From an uncultured Burkholderiales bacterium (GTDB lineage Bacteria > Pseudomonadota > Gammaproteobacteria > Burkholderiales > Burkholderiaceae_E): a stretch of 47,666 bases of DNA. The translations under genes were made by a program, and so were the position numbers. Under the pieces are notes generated by a model. The model was not told where the DNA came from. It searched no databases and saw only the letters and a program-made list of their open reading frames with translations. The stretch is taken from contig CADEEH010000021.1 of assembly GCA_902826305.1 (NCBI GenBank), positions 1 through 47,666 of the forward strand, read 5' to 3'. This document shows positions 1 to 10,065 of the stretch, piece after piece; the first letter of the stretch is position 1, and each line of letters opens with the position of its first letter.

Positions 1-2
1 AG

Positions 3-287
3 ACCCCCGAGGAATGCGCGCGCCAGGCGATCGAGAACGACGTGCACGCGGTCGGTGTCAGTACACTGGCGGCCGGTCACAAGACCCTGGTGCCGGCGAT
101 CATCCAGGCGCTGAAGGCCCAGGGCGCCGACGACATCGTCGTCTTCGTCGGCGGCGTGATCCCGCGGCAGGACTACGACTTCCTGTACCAGGCCGGTGTC
201 AAAGGCATCTACGGCCCGGGTACGCCGATCCCGGCGAGCGCCAAGGACGTGCTCGAGCAGATCCGGCAGTCGCTGGCCGCGCGTTGA
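3..287 (+). CDS. Methylmalonyl-CoA mutase, C-terminal (B12-binding) end, partial
   Basis: Only the last 94 codons are inside the window; the gene enters from the left and the first whole codon is at position 3. The segment carries the end of a cobalamin-binding Rossmann domain typical of methylmalonyl-CoA mutase: [18 protein letters not shown], then [13 protein letters not shown], then [13 protein letters not shown]. The enzyme interconverts succinyl-CoA and methylmalonyl-CoA in the cytoplasm. The stop codon overlaps a possible TTG start of the next gene, and meaB follows at once, which is the usual partner order. Catalytic-domain identity is inferred from this tail and the neighbours only, because the TIM-barrel part is outside the window. 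Confidence 0.9.
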   Translation, partial: TPEECARQAIENDVHAVGVSTLAAGHKTLVPAIIQALKAQGADDIVVFVGGVIPRQDYDFLYQAGVKGIYGPGTPIPASAKDVLEQIRQSLAAR

Positions 288-304
288 ACGTCGACCCAGC
301 CACG

Positions 305-1309
305 ATGGCCCGCCTGTCCGACGCCGAACTCGACGCGGCGCTGATCTCCCGCCTGCGCGGCGGAGAACGGCGCGCGCTCGCCAAGGCGATCACGCTGCTC
401 GAGTCGACCCGGCCGGACCACCGGCTGCGCGCCGACGCGATGCTCGATGCCCTGATGCCGGCGACCGGCGATTCGGTCCGGGTCGGCATCTCCGGCGTGC
501 CCGGGGTCGGCAAGTCGACGTTCATCGAGGCACTGGGCATGCGGCTGATCGCCGACGGCCACCGGGTCGCGGTGCTCGCGGTCGATCCGTCGTCGCGGAT
601 ATCCGGCGGCTCGATCCTCGGCGACAAGACCCGCATGGAGCGGCTGTCGGTGGAGCCTGCCGCGTACATCCGGCCGAGCCCGGCCTCGGGCACACTCGGC
701 GGTGTCGCCGAGAAGACCCGCGAAGCGATGCTGATCTGCGAGGCGGCCGGTTTCGACGTGATCATCGTCGAGACCGTCGGTGTGGGCCAGAGCGAAACCG
801 CGGTCGCCGGCATGACCGACCTGTTCGTGCTGCTGCAGCTTCCCAACGCGGGCGACGACCTGCAGGCGATCAAACGCGGCGTGATGGAGCTGGCCGACAT
901 CGTTGTCATCAACAAGGCCGATCTCGACCTCGCCGCGGCGACCCGGGCACAGGCGCTGATCACCAGTGCGCTGCGCGTGTTCAGCTTCCACGGCAACCCG
1001 CAGGCAACGCTCCCCCGGACCCGCGTGATGCAGTCGAGCGCGCTGAAGGACGACGGCATCGATGCGCTGTGGCGCGAGGTCGAGTCGATCGTCGGGGAAC
1101 GCAGGTCCTCGGGCACGTTCGGCAACCGGCGCGAGCAGCAGCGCCTCGCCTGGCTGTGGGACCTGGTGCACGCGCGGCTGGCGGCCGAGTTCCGCGACGA
1201 CGCGACCGTGAAGGCGGCGCTGCCCCAGGCGCTCGCCGACGTGCGTGCGGCGCGTGAGGCACCGTCGGCGGCCGCGCGGCGCCTGCTGTCGTTGTGGCGG
1301 CGCCAGTGA
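305..1309 (+). CDS. meaB: Methylmalonyl-CoA mutase-associated GTPase MeaB
   Basis: A 334-aa G3E-family P-loop GTPase that guards and helps load or reactivate the B12 cofactor of methylmalonyl-CoA mutase. Seen: Walker A GVPGVGKST at residues 64-72 (Lys70), the family-typical DPSSRISGGSILGDKTRM segment, ETVGVGQSE as the Walker B/switch region, and NKAD for guanine specificity. The ATG at 305 is chosen because the protein then starts at the usual helical N-terminus. An in-frame TTG at 284 overlapping the mutase stop is an alternative that would add seven residues. It lies 17 bp after the mutase and 81 bp before pccB, consistent with one operon. Confidence 0.95.
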   Translation: MARLSDAELDAALISRLRGGERRALAKAITLLESTRPDHRLRADAMLDALMPATGDSVRVGISGVPGVGKSTFIEALGMRLIADGHRVAVLAVDPSSRISGGSILGDKTRMERLSVEPAAYIRPSPASGTLGGVAEKTREAMLICEAAGFDVIIVETVGVGQSETAVAGMTDLFVLLQLPNAGDDLQAIKRGVMELADIVVINKADLDLAAATRAQALITSALRVFSFHGNPQATLPRTRVMQSSALKDDGIDALWREVESIVGERRSSGTFGNRREQQRLAWLWDLVHARLAAEFRDDATVKAALPQALADVRAAREAPSAAARRLLSLWRRQ

Positions 1310-1390
1310 CCGGGGCGCATCGACCGGCGCACCGAATCCGACGAACCAGCGATCCGACCCAACCCGATCCGTCATTGAAGGCCTGAAACG

Positions 1391-2923
1391 ATGCACGACA
1401 TCATCCAGCAACTGGAACAGAAACGAGCCAAGGCGCGACTGGGCGGGGGCGAGAAACGCATCGCCGCGCAGCACGGCCGCGGCAAGCTCGCCGCGCGTGA
1501 ACGGCTCGAACTGCTGCTGGACGACGGCAGCTTCGAGGAATGGGACATGTTCGTCGAACATCGCTGCGCGGACTTCGGCATGGCGGACAACAAGATCCCG
1601 GGTGACGGCGTGGTCACCGGCTACGGAACGATCAACGGCCGCCTGGTGTTCGTCTTCAGCCAGGACTTCACCGTCTTCGGCGGCGCGCTGTCCGAGGCAC
1701 ACGCCGAGAAGATCTGCAAGATCATGGACCAGGCGATGAAGGTCGGCGCGCCGGTGATCGGGCTGAACGATTCCGGCGGTGCGCGGATCCAGGAAGGGGT
1801 CGCCTCGCTCGGCGGCTACGCCGAGGTGTTCCAGCGCAACGTGCTCGCCTCCGGCGTGGTGCCGCAGATCAGCATGATCATGGGCCCGTGCGCCGGCGGT
1901 GCCGTCTACAGCCCCGCGATGACCGACTTCGTGTTCATGGTCCGCGACAGCTCGTACATGTTCGTGACCGGCCCCGAGGTCGTGAAGACCGTCACCCAGG
2001 AGGAGGTCACCGCCGAGACGCTGGGCGGGGCGACCACCCACACGAGCAAGAGTGGTGTCGCGGACCTGGCCTTCGACAACGACGTCGACGCGCTGCTGAT
2101 GCTGCGCCGGATGTTCAACTACCTGCCGCTGAACAACCGCGACAAGCCGCCGGTGCGCAAGTCCGACGACCCGACCGACCGGCTCGAGCCGTCGCTCGAC
2201 ACGCTGGTGCCGGACAATCCCAACCGCCCGTACGACATGAAGGAGCTGATCGCCAAGACGGTCGACGACTTCGACTTCTTCGAGCTGCAGCCCGACTACG
2301 CGAAGAACATCATCATCGGCTTCGCCCGGATGGACGGCTTTCCGGTCGGCATCGTCGCCAACCAGCCGCTGGTGCTCGCCGGCTGCCTGGACATCAAGAG
2401 CAGCATCAAGGCGGCCCGCTTCGTGCGTTTCTGCGACGCATTCAACATCCCGGTGATCACCTTCGTCGACGTGCCCGGATTCATGCCCGGCACCGCGCAG
2501 GAATACGGCGGCATCATCAAACACGGCGCCAAGCTGCTGTACGCGTACGCCGAATGCACGGTGCCGAAGGTGACGGTGATCACGCGCAAGGCCTACGGCG
2601 GCGCCTACGACGTGATGTCGTCCAAGCACCTGCGCGGCGACGTGAACCTGGCCTGGCCGAACGCCGAGATCGCGGTGATGGGCGCCAAGGGTGCGGTCGA
2701 GATCATCTTCCGCGAGGAGAAGAACGACCCGGCCAAGCTCGCCGCCCGCGAGGCCGAATACAAGGCCAAGTTCGCCAACGTGTTCGTCGCCGGTGCGCGC
2801 GGCTATGTCGACGACGTCATCCAGCCCCACGAGACCCGCAAGCGCATCTGCCGATCGCTGGCGATGCTGCGCAACAAGAAACTCGACAACCCGTGGCGCA
2901 AGCACGGGAACATCCCGCTCTGA
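1391..2923 (+). CDS. pccB: Propionyl-CoA carboxylase beta subunit (carboxyltransferase)
   Basis: A 510-aa biotin-dependent carboxyltransferase of the PccB/AccD5 type, full length for the family. It transfers CO2 from carboxybiotin on the alpha subunit to propionyl-CoA, giving methylmalonyl-CoA. Seen: the N-terminal crotonase-like half with [10 protein letters not shown] and the oxyanion-hole glycines [13 protein letters not shown], and the C-terminal half with [18 protein letters not shown] and [18 protein letters not shown] about 10 nt before the ATG is an acceptable ribosome binding site. It sits between meaB and pccA in the same direction. Acetyl-CoA or another short acyl-CoA as substrate cannot be excluded from sequence, but the mutase/meaB context favours propionyl-CoA. 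Confidence 0.95.
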   Translation: MHDIIQQLEQKRAKARLGGGEKRIAAQHGRGKLAARERLELLLDDGSFEEWDMFVEHRCADFGMADNKIPGDGVVTGYGTINGRLVFVFSQDFTVFGGALSEAHAEKICKIMDQAMKVGAPVIGLNDSGGARIQEGVASLGGYAEVFQRNVLASGVVPQISMIMGPCAGGAVYSPAMTDFVFMVRDSSYMFVTGPEVVKTVTQEEVTAETLGGATTHTSKSGVADLAFDNDVDALLMLRRMFNYLPLNNRDKPPVRKSDDPTDRLEPSLDTLVPDNPNRPYDMKELIAKTVDDFDFFELQPDYAKNIIIGFARMDGFPVGIVANQPLVLAGCLDIKSSIKAARFVRFCDAFNIPVITFVDVPGFMPGTAQEYGGIIKHGAKLLYAYAECTVPKVTVITRKAYGGAYDVMSSKHLRGDVNLAWPNAEIAVMGAKGAVEIIFREEKNDPAKLAAREAEYKAKFANVFVAGARGYVDDVIQPHETRKRICRSLAMLRNKKLDNPWRKHGNIPL

Positions 2924-2939
2924 GCCCGAGAGGCACGCC

Positions 2940-3048
2940 ATGTTCCAGAAGATACTGATCGCCAATCGGGGAAGAAGCGGCCGTCAGGCCGTTTCGGCGA
3001 GGCCCCATCGCGTCGCGCGTGCAGGCGATATCACCGCGGAGGCCTGCC

Positions 3049-3056
<8 letters not shown>
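2940..3056 (+). pseudogene. Decayed duplicate of the pccA start (38-codon leader ORF)
   Basis: An ATG preceded by GAGAGG opens a 38-codon frame starting MFQKILIANRG, nearly the same as the true pccA start MFEKILIANRG 109 bp downstream. The homology stops after about 11 codons; the rest is unrelated and runs into a hairpin. The stop TGA (3054-3056) lies just inside the pccA coding region, which starts with GTG at 3049, so ribosomes leaving this leader would terminate on top of the pccA start. It may be a relic of a small duplication or recombination, a leader peptide coupling translation to pccA, or an assembly join. The sequence alone does not decide. Confidence 0.7.
2974..2995 (+). repeat. 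Hairpin inside the pccA leader
   Basis: GAAGCGGCC and GGCCGTTTC pair over 9 bp (one G-U) around a GTCA loop. It lies in the inserted segment between the two copies of the pccA start. There is no following T-tract, so it is not a canonical terminator. It could affect translation of the leader or mark the recombination point. Confidence 0.55.
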
Positions 3057-5082
<2,026 letters not shown>

Positions 5083-5089
5083 GGCAGCG

Positions 5090-5569
5090 ATGAGTGAACA
5101 ACGTCCGTTCCGGGTCCTGGGCATCCAGCAGGTGGCGATCGGCGGCCCCGACAAGGCCCGGCTGCGCGCGCTGTGGGTCGATCGCCTCGGACTCGAGGTG
5201 ACCGGCAACTTCGTCAGCGAGCGCGAAAACGTCGACGAGGACATCTGTGCGATGGGCCATGGTGCCCACCGTGTCGAGGTCGACCTGATGCAGCCGCTGG
5301 ATCCCGACCGCAAACCCGCGGTGCATGCGACGCCGTTGAACCACGTCGGCCTGTGGATCGACGACCTGCCGCGCGCGGTGCAGTGGCTGACCGCCAACGG
5401 CGTACGGATGGCCCCCGGCGGCATCCGCAAGGGCGCGGCCGGCCACGACATCTGCTTCCTGCATCCGAAAGGCAACGACGAGTTCCCGATCGGCGGCGAA
5501 GGGGTACTGATCGAGCTGGTCCAGGCACCACCGGAGGTCATCGCGGCGCTGGGCAGCGGCCCGGGCTGA
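5090..5569 (+). CDS. VOC-fold metalloprotein, likely methylmalonyl-CoA epimerase-like
   Basis: A 159-aa glyoxalase/bleomycin-resistance (VOC) fold protein with two beta-alpha-beta-beta-beta units. Likely metal ligands in the second half are the His of NHVGLWIDD and the Glu of the C-terminal VLIELVQAP, the latter close to methylmalonyl-CoA epimerase. In the first unit the usual His is Gln (IQQVAIGG), with Glu in [10 protein letters not shown]. It begins 7 bp after pccA, directly after a mutase/PCC set, so epimerisation of (S)- to (R)-methylmalonyl-CoA is the most economical role. The substituted first ligand means another lyase or isomerase activity remains possible. Confidence 0.75.
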   Translation: MSEQRPFRVLGIQQVAIGGPDKARLRALWVDRLGLEVTGNFVSERENVDEDICAMGHGAHRVEVDLMQPLDPDRKPAVHATPLNHVGLWIDDLPRAVQWLTANGVRMAPGGIRKGAAGHDICFLHPKGNDEFPIGGEGVLIELVQAPPEVIAALGSGPG

Positions 5570-5647
5570 TCGTCCGGCGCCCGGGGCGGCGCCGCGACGG
5601 TGGTTTCCTCCCACCTGCGCGGGAGACGGGCCGGGGTCAACGGACGA

Positions 5648-6067
5648 TCAGCGTGCGCGCATCCGGTTGTTCTTCGGAAGATGCTCGACCTCGGCGAGCC
5701 CGAGCGCCTCGAGCACCGGTGGCACGTACATGCCGAAGCGGCCCCGCAACCCCTTCTTCAGGCCGTACCAGCCCTTGACCGGATTGGCGGCGGACCGGCC
5801 CCAGGCCTCCACCGTGCCCTCGGCCGCCGGCTTCTGCTCGTCGGCACTGCCGAGCGCCATCCAGTCGCCGTGTGCACGCAGCATCGCGTGCAGATCGTCG
5901 ATGCAGCGCAGCTGATATCGCAGCTGGGTCTTGCCGACCTGGACCACCAGCGCGGGAGGATCGGCATCCGGATCGCGCCACGCCTGGTACTCGGCCGAGC
6001 CGGGAGGTGTCTTCAGTTGCCACGGTGACGACGAGGTGCCCTCGCCCGTCACGGATCGATTCGCCAT
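5648..6067 (-). CDS. Conserved hypothetical protein (139 aa)
   Basis: A soluble 139-aa protein with no signal peptide or membrane segment. The C-terminal half looks highly constrained: RCIDDLHAMLRAHGDWM, GTVEAWGRS, NPVKGWYGLKKGLRGRFGMY, ending KNNRMRAR. I recall a small uncharacterised bacterial family of this type but cannot assign a function. ATG 6067 is chosen because the family-like core begins about 15 residues later; the frame stays open further upstream but has shadow-like composition there. An operator-like site matching the one in front of arsR lies 35 bp upstream (6102-6118), so it may belong to the same regulon. It converges with the pcc operon. Confidence 0.8.
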   Translation of the reverse strand: MANRSVTGEGTSSSPWQLKTPPGSAEYQAWRDPDADPPALVVQVGKTQLRYQLRCIDDLHAMLRAHGDWMALGSADEQKPAAEGTVEAWGRSAANPVKGWYGLKKGLRGRFGMYVPPVLEALGLAEVEHLPKNNRMRAR

Positions 6068-6101
6068 GCCGTTGCTCCGTCCCTGCCGGCCAGACCGGAT
6101 C

Positions 6102-6118
6102 GTAACGTGCAGGTTACC
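6102..6118 (-). promoter_or_regulatory. Second copy of the ArsR-type operator
   Basis: GTAACGTGCAGGTTACC matches the site in front of the arsR gene (6833-6849) at 15 of 17 positions. It has near-dyad symmetry, GTAAC-N6-GTTAC. It overlaps the last codon and stop of the SRPBCC gene and sits 35 bp before the ATG of the downstream hypothetical gene, where a repressor would cover the promoter. Confidence 0.6.
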
Positions 6119-6548
6119 TGTTGGCAAGGGTGCCCGCGTGGCCCGCGGCCGCGGCCAACACCTTGTCCCAGGACGTGCCATAACGATCGCGGTTGCGCCG
6201 GTACGCGGCGTCCTGGCCATCGCCGGGTCCGTGGCGCACGTTGACCTTCGTTCCCGTCTCGATCGGCTCGAAGGTGACCTCGACCAGCGTCGGCGCGTCG
6301 ATGCCCGTGCCGGGATACCAGTCGAGCAGCAGGCGGTACGGCGGCTCGAACACCCGCACCGCGCCGAGCTCGACCTCGCGGCCGTCGGTCGCGCGCTCGA
6401 AGAAGCGACCGGAAGCCTCGATGCGAATCGTGCTGTGAGGATCACCGGTGTGGCGTCGGTCAGCCGGCCACCAGTCGCCGGCGCGTTCGGTGAAGAGCTC
6501 GAACGCACGCGCCGGCGGACAGGCGAGCAGCGCGGTGCGCTCGATCAT
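6114..6548 (-). CDS. SRPBCC (AHSA1/polyketide-cyclase fold) protein
   Basis: A 144-aa START/Bet v1-like (SRPBCC) protein: N-terminal ERTALLACPPARAFELFTE, then DWWP, mid-region EVELGAVRVFEPPYRLLLDW, and a C-terminal helix with WDKVLAAAA. Members bind small hydrophobic ligands or act as Hsp90-activator-like domains; the ligand cannot be told here. Its ATG overlaps the arsR stop by 4 bp (ATGA at 6545-6548), so the two are translationally coupled. The ArsR/SRPBCC pair is a common arrangement in proteobacteria and actinobacteria. Its 3' end contains the second operator copy. Confidence 0.9.
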   Translation of the reverse strand: MIERTALLACPPARAFELFTERAGDWWPADRRHTGDPHSTIRIEASGRFFERATDGREVELGAVRVFEPPYRLLLDWYPGTGIDAPTLVEVTFEPIETGTKVNVRHGPGDGQDAAYRRNRDRYGTSWDKVLAAAAGHAGTLANR

Positions 6549-6832
6549 CGTCCGGCCAGGTCCTCGAGTTGTGCCAGCGCGGTGTCCCAGAAGCTGTCGA
6601 TGAACTCGCGCACCGCGCGGAACCCCTGGACCCGGATCGCGTACAGGTTGCGTGAGCCGTCGTGCTGGAGCTGCACCAGGCCGGCGTCGTGCAGCACCCG
6701 CAGATGGCGCGAGATCGCCGGCCGACTGACCGAGAACCGGTCAGCCAGCTGTCCGACCGGCATCGGCGCGCGGCGCAACTGCACCAGGATCTGCCGCCGC
6801 ACCGGATTGCCCAGCGCATCCATCACGTCCAT
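6545..6832 (-). CDS. ArsR-family winged-helix repressor
   Basis: A 95-aa helix-turn-helix regulator: MDVMDALGNPVRRQILVQL, then the recognition region LADRFSVSRPAISRHLRVLHDAGLV, then a wing with HDGSRNLYAI. No metal-binding Cys pair is present, so this is the metal-independent subgroup that travels with SRPBCC genes. It likely represses its own operon through the palindrome starting one base upstream of its ATG, and possibly the downstream hypothetical gene through the second copy at 6102-6118. The effector is unknown. Confidence 0.93.
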   Translation of the reverse strand: MDVMDALGNPVRRQILVQLRRAPMPVGQLADRFSVSRPAISRHLRVLHDAGLVQLQHDGSRNLYAIRVQGFRAVREFIDSFWDTALAQLEDLAGR

Positions 6833-6849
6833 GGAACCTGCAGGTTACC
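6833..6849 (-). promoter_or_regulatory. ArsR operator upstream of arsR
   Basis: GGAACCTGCAGGTTACC contains the perfect 12-bp palindrome AACCTGCAGGTT (6835-6846) and abuts the arsR start codon. A second, 15/17-identical copy lies at 6102-6118. Inferred to be the autoregulatory binding site. Confidence 0.65.
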
Positions 6850-6903
6850 ACGGTGCGCGACGCTCCGGCGCGAGCACCGCGCGACGACAAGCGCCGAGGC
6901 GGA

Positions 6904-8079
6904 TCAGGGATCGCGCTGGACGGTTTCCAGGAAGGAGATGATCTTCAAGGTTGTATCGATGTCGATGACCTCGCCCCATGCCGGCATGCCCTTGTCGCTG
7001 CGCCCGCCGCGGATCGTGGCCCAGGCGACAGGGGTCATCTTGTCGCCATAACGCATCTTCAGGCGACGCAGGTCACGCGGCAGGATCGGACTTTGCGCAT
7101 TGGGCGCGTGGCAATGCGAGCAATGCTGGTTGAACAGGCTCTTGCCCTCGGCGATCGATTCGGGTTTGCCGCTGTATCCGTTGGCCGGCATCGCGATCAC
7201 AGGAACCATCGCCGCGCCGCCGGCCGCGGGCGCCGCGTCACTCGCGGGCGCCTGCGCCTGCGCGAGCAGCCATGGCAGCGGGCGGATCGCGATCGTCGTG
7301 CCCGGTCCGAACTCGCTCTTCGGCAGCGCCATCGGATCGTCCACCGGGAAACCGTACTTGCGCGCAACCGCCTCGATCTGTGTGCCGCTGGCACCGATCG
7401 CCTCGTCGAGCTTGCGGCGCAGTTCGTCATTGGCCGGACGCACGCCGATCGTCACCTGGAACTGCATCCCCTCGCCGGCCTGCGGGACGACCTGATAGCC
7501 GTCCGCGAGCTTCGTGCGGTTCATCCAGCCGGCGATCGGGCCCCACACGAACGCCGCATCGGCTTCGTGACGATGCAATCCGGCGATCGCTTCCTCGTTC
7601 GATTTGTACGTGACCGCCTCGTAACCGTCCTGGCCGGCCAGGAACTGCTGCGGCGGTGTGTTGTACGCGATCGCGATCCTGCGGCCACGCAGGTCCTGCA
7701 ACTGCCGGGCCGGCCGGTCCTTCGGCGTCACCAGCGCATAGCCGACTCGAAGATAAGGCCGTGTCAGCGCCACCTGCTTGCCGAGAAAACCCCGATCCAT
7801 CGGCAGGCCGACGTAGGCATCACAGGTCTCGGCCAGCAGCGTGTTGCGCACCGCGCGGCGACCGTACATCGTCAGCCACCAGGTGTACTCGACACGCATG
7901 CCGAGCCGGGCACCCAGCACCTCGGCGACCTCGATCCACGCACCGTGCGGCCCGCCGTCCGACGCGCTGAACGGCGGATTCTCCGGATCGGCACACACCC
8001 TGAGCACGTCGGACGGAGGGGCCGCCAGGGCGGCCCCTCCGGCTCCGATCAATGCGATGGCGAACAACACCCTGCGCAT
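6904..8079 (-). CDS. Periplasmic binding protein (MxaJ/XoxJ type) fused to cytochrome c
   Basis: A 391-aa secreted protein. A signal peptide (about 1-19, ending ALA) is followed by a quinoprotein dehydrogenase-associated solute-binding domain (about 25-275: LRVCADPENPPFSA, AETCDAYVGLPMDR, DAAFVWGPIAGWM). After an Ala/Pro linker comes a class I cytochrome c domain with the haem motif CSHCH (Cys320, Cys323, His324) and a GMPAWG candidate axial Met. MxaJ/XoxJ proteins assist or bind the PQQ dehydrogenase, and a cytochrome c takes electrons from PQQ. Here both are joined. It lies 16 bp after the 565-aa PQQ dehydrogenase, so it is probably that enzyme's dedicated helper and electron acceptor. Confidence 0.9.
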   Translation of the reverse strand: MRRVLFAIALIGAGGAALAAPPSDVLRVCADPENPPFSASDGGPHGAWIEVAEVLGARLGMRVEYTWWLTMYGRRAVRNTLLAETCDAYVGLPMDRGFLGKQVALTRPYLRVGYALVTPKDRPARQLQDLRGRRIAIAYNTPPQQFLAGQDGYEAVTYKSNEEAIAGLHRHEADAAFVWGPIAGWMNRTKLADGYQVVPQAGEGMQFQVTIGVRPANDELRRKLDEAIGASGTQIEAVARKYGFPVDDPMALPKSEFGPGTTIAIRPLPWLLAQAQAPASDAAPAAGGAAMVPVIAMPANGYSGKPESIAEGKSLFNQHCSHCHAPNAQSPILPRDLRRLKMRYGDKMTPVAWATIRGGRSDKGMPAWGEVIDIDTTLKIISFLETVQRDP

Positions 8080-8095
8080 CGGCCGGACCTTTCCC

Positions 8096-9793
8096 TTACT
8101 TGGCGTTGCCGAGCTCGAAGACGAACAACGTGCCGCCTTCGGGACTGGCGTCGACCATCTTCTCGCCGATCGGACCGAAGAACGCCGGGATCGACAAGGT
8201 GCGACCCGAGACGACCGCGACGTACTGCTTGCCGTCGATCTGGTAGGTGGCGGGACCCGCGGTGATGCCGGAACCGGTGTTGAACTTCCACAGTTCCTTG
8301 CCGGTCTTGGCGTCGACCCCGTAGAACCAGCCCTTGATGTCGCCGTGGAACAGCAGGTTGCCGGCGGTGGTCAGCGCCCCACCGAGGTACAGCAGGTCGT
8401 GTTTGTTGCCCCAGACCTTCTTCTGGTTGATCGGATCCCAGGCCATGTACTCGCCGAGGTTGCCGCCGGGACCACCCTTGCCGAGGTCGAACTCCGCGCC
8501 GAGGTAGAACGAGCCGCGCTTGTACGCGATGTCGGTCCCCTTCATGTCCATGCACAGGTTCTGCGTCGGCAGGTACACGAGACCGGTCTGCGGGTTGTAG
8601 CTCATCGGCATCCAGTTCTTGCCACCGATCAGGTTCGGGCAGATATCCTTCGCCTCGAAGCCCTTGCGTGGCCGCTTGGTCGGCTCCTCCACCGGCGCGC
8701 CGGTGTCGTTGTCGATCCGCTTGGCCCAGTTGGTGGCGGCGATGAACTTCTCGGCCGAGATCAGGCTGCCGGTCTTGCGGTTGAGCACGTAGAAGAATCC
8801 GTTGCGGTCGGCCTTGAACAGCACCGGGGTCTTCTGGCCCTTGATGTTCACGTCGGCCAGCACCAGTTCGTTGACGCCGTCGTAGTCCCACGCGTCGTGT
8901 GGTGTGCCCTGGTAATGCCAGACCAGCTTGCCGGTGTCGGCATTGATCGCGAGCGTCGAGGCCGAGTACAGATTGGTGTACTTGCCGACGTCGCTCGAGT
9001 CGTTGCCGCGCACCGAGGCCGACCACGGCGACGGGTTGCTGGTGCCGTAGTACACCAGGTTCAGTTCCGGATCGTACGAGCCGATGTGCCAGGCGACGCT
9101 GCCGCCGAACTTCCACGAATCGCCCTTCCAGGTGTCGCCACCGGGCTGCCCCGGCTCCGGCACGGTCCAGAAGCGCCAGACTTCCTTGCCGGTGGCCTGG
9201 TCGTAGGCCCCGATGAAGCCACGTGCGCCGTATTCGCCGCCGCCGAACCCGGTGATGACCAGGTTCTTGGCGATCGTCGGCGGCGAGGTGATGACCGAAC
9301 CCTGCGTGTAGTCGATGACCTGCGTCTTCCAGAGTTCCTTGCCGGTCTTGGTGTCGAGTGCGACCAGGTGGCCGTCGAGCCGACCGACGAACAGCTTGTC
9401 GCCGGCGATCGCGACACCGCGGTTGTTCACGTCGCAACAGGCGAACTGGTCGATGCCCGGAGGCACTTCCGGCGAGTACTTCCACTTGACCTCGCCGGTC
9501 TTCGCGTTGACCGCGAACACGTTGCGCGGACCGTGTGACGAGGTCACGTACAAGGTGTCGCCGACCACGAGCGGCGTGGATTCCTGCGATCTGAGCGAAC
9601 CGAGCTGCAGCGCCCAGGCCACCTTCAGGTTCTGGACGTTGCTCGAATTGACCTGGTCGAGCCGGCTGAACCGGGTGTTGGCGGAATCGCCGCCATAGAC
9701 CTTCCAATCCTGCTGTGCACCGGCAAGTCCGGGCAGCGCGAGCGCGGAACCGGCGAGCGCCAGAACAGCGCACCGTTGACGAACACTTCCCAT
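8096..9793 (-). CDS. PQQ-dependent alcohol dehydrogenase, probably lanthanide-type
   Basis: A 565-aa eight-bladed quinoprotein of the methanol/ethanol dehydrogenase family. Signal peptide about 1-26 (LPGLAGA|QQDW). Seen: the vicinal disulfide FACCDVNN, repeated tryptophan-docking blades such as KTGKELWKFNTGSG, and AWDYDGVNE with catalytic Asp303 plus Asp305 two residues on. Asp at that second position is the known signature of lanthanide-coordinating enzymes (XoxF, ExaF/PedH); calcium types carry Ala or Ser. Overall it looks closer to the ethanol (ExaF/PedH) side than to XoxF. ATG 9793 is chosen for its strong AGGAGGGG site; the longer frame starts in non-coding sequence. It is cotranscribed with the binding-protein/cytochrome fusion. 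Confidence 0.92.
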   Translation of the reverse strand: MGSVRQRCAVLALAGSALALPGLAGAQQDWKVYGGDSANTRFSRLDQVNSSNVQNLKVAWALQLGSLRSQESTPLVVGDTLYVTSSHGPRNVFAVNAKTGEVKWKYSPEVPPGIDQFACCDVNNRGVAIAGDKLFVGRLDGHLVALDTKTGKELWKTQVIDYTQGSVITSPPTIAKNLVITGFGGGEYGARGFIGAYDQATGKEVWRFWTVPEPGQPGGDTWKGDSWKFGGSVAWHIGSYDPELNLVYYGTSNPSPWSASVRGNDSSDVGKYTNLYSASTLAINADTGKLVWHYQGTPHDAWDYDGVNELVLADVNIKGQKTPVLFKADRNGFFYVLNRKTGSLISAEKFIAATNWAKRIDNDTGAPVEEPTKRPRKGFEAKDICPNLIGGKNWMPMSYNPQTGLVYLPTQNLCMDMKGTDIAYKRGSFYLGAEFDLGKGGPGGNLGEYMAWDPINQKKVWGNKHDLLYLGGALTTAGNLLFHGDIKGWFYGVDAKTGKELWKFNTGSGITAGPATYQIDGKQYVAVVSGRTLSIPAFFGPIGEKMVDASPEGGTLFVFELGNAK

Positions 9794-9914
9794 GATCCCC
9801 TCCTCGTGTTGATCGATCGATCGACCGGTCGTCGCGTTGTGTTTGCAGTGTCGCTGCATCATGGTCGCGATATTTTTGCGCCCAGGGCAGCAGTATTCGA
9901 TCCGGTGCGATCCG

Positions 9915-9943
9915 ATACTAGGTGCGTCCAAGCGGACGGTCAA
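9915..9943 (-). promoter_or_regulatory. Sigma-70-type promoter for the PQQ dehydrogenase
   Basis: TTGACC (9938-9943) and TAGTAT (9915-9920) are separated by exactly 17 bp on the - strand. Transcription would begin near 9908, leaving a leader of about 115 nt before the ATG at 9793. A perfect 14-bp palindrome lies 17 bp upstream of the -35 box. Confidence 0.6.
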
Positions 9944-9960
9944 GAAACGAGCGACTCGAC

Positions 9961-9974
9961 CCAGCCTCGAGGCT
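9961..9974. promoter_or_regulatory. 14-bp perfect palindrome upstream of the -35 box
   Basis: CAGCCTCGAGGCTG is fully self-complementary and centred about 60 bp before the predicted start of the PQQ dehydrogenase transcript, a usual position for an activator. No second copy was found, so the binding protein is unknown; the LuxR-type regulators in this window are candidates. Confidence 0.4.
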
Positions 9975-10065
9975 GCGGATTGCAGTGCAACATGCTGGCT
10001 GACTGTCTCGGCCACCGACGCGACTCGAGATCGGGGCACCGTCGCCGGGCGCCGAGATCACTTGC

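Noticed and set aside
14-304. N-terminal extension of meaB
   Set aside because: The open frame upstream of 305 overlaps the mutase gene in another frame and has shadow composition; MeaB normally starts where ATG 305 (or TTG 284) is.
209-2965. Very long - strand open frame opposite meaB and pccB
   Set aside because: It is antisense to two well-supported genes, has a low-complexity Arg/Gly/His/Asp composition, and shows no start signal or family motifs. It is a by-product of high GC codon bias. The same applies to 3697-5640 (-), 7841-9538 (+) and similar frames.
5576-5606. GC-rich self-complementary stretch between the converging pcc operon and the 139-aa gene
   Set aside because: It can fold, but there is no T-tract in either direction, so a bidirectional terminator is not supported.
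9811-9826. GATCGATCGATCGACC simple repeat upstream of the PQQ dehydrogenase
   Set aside because: It is too short and simple to call a repeat feature; it lies in the leader and no partner copies were seen.
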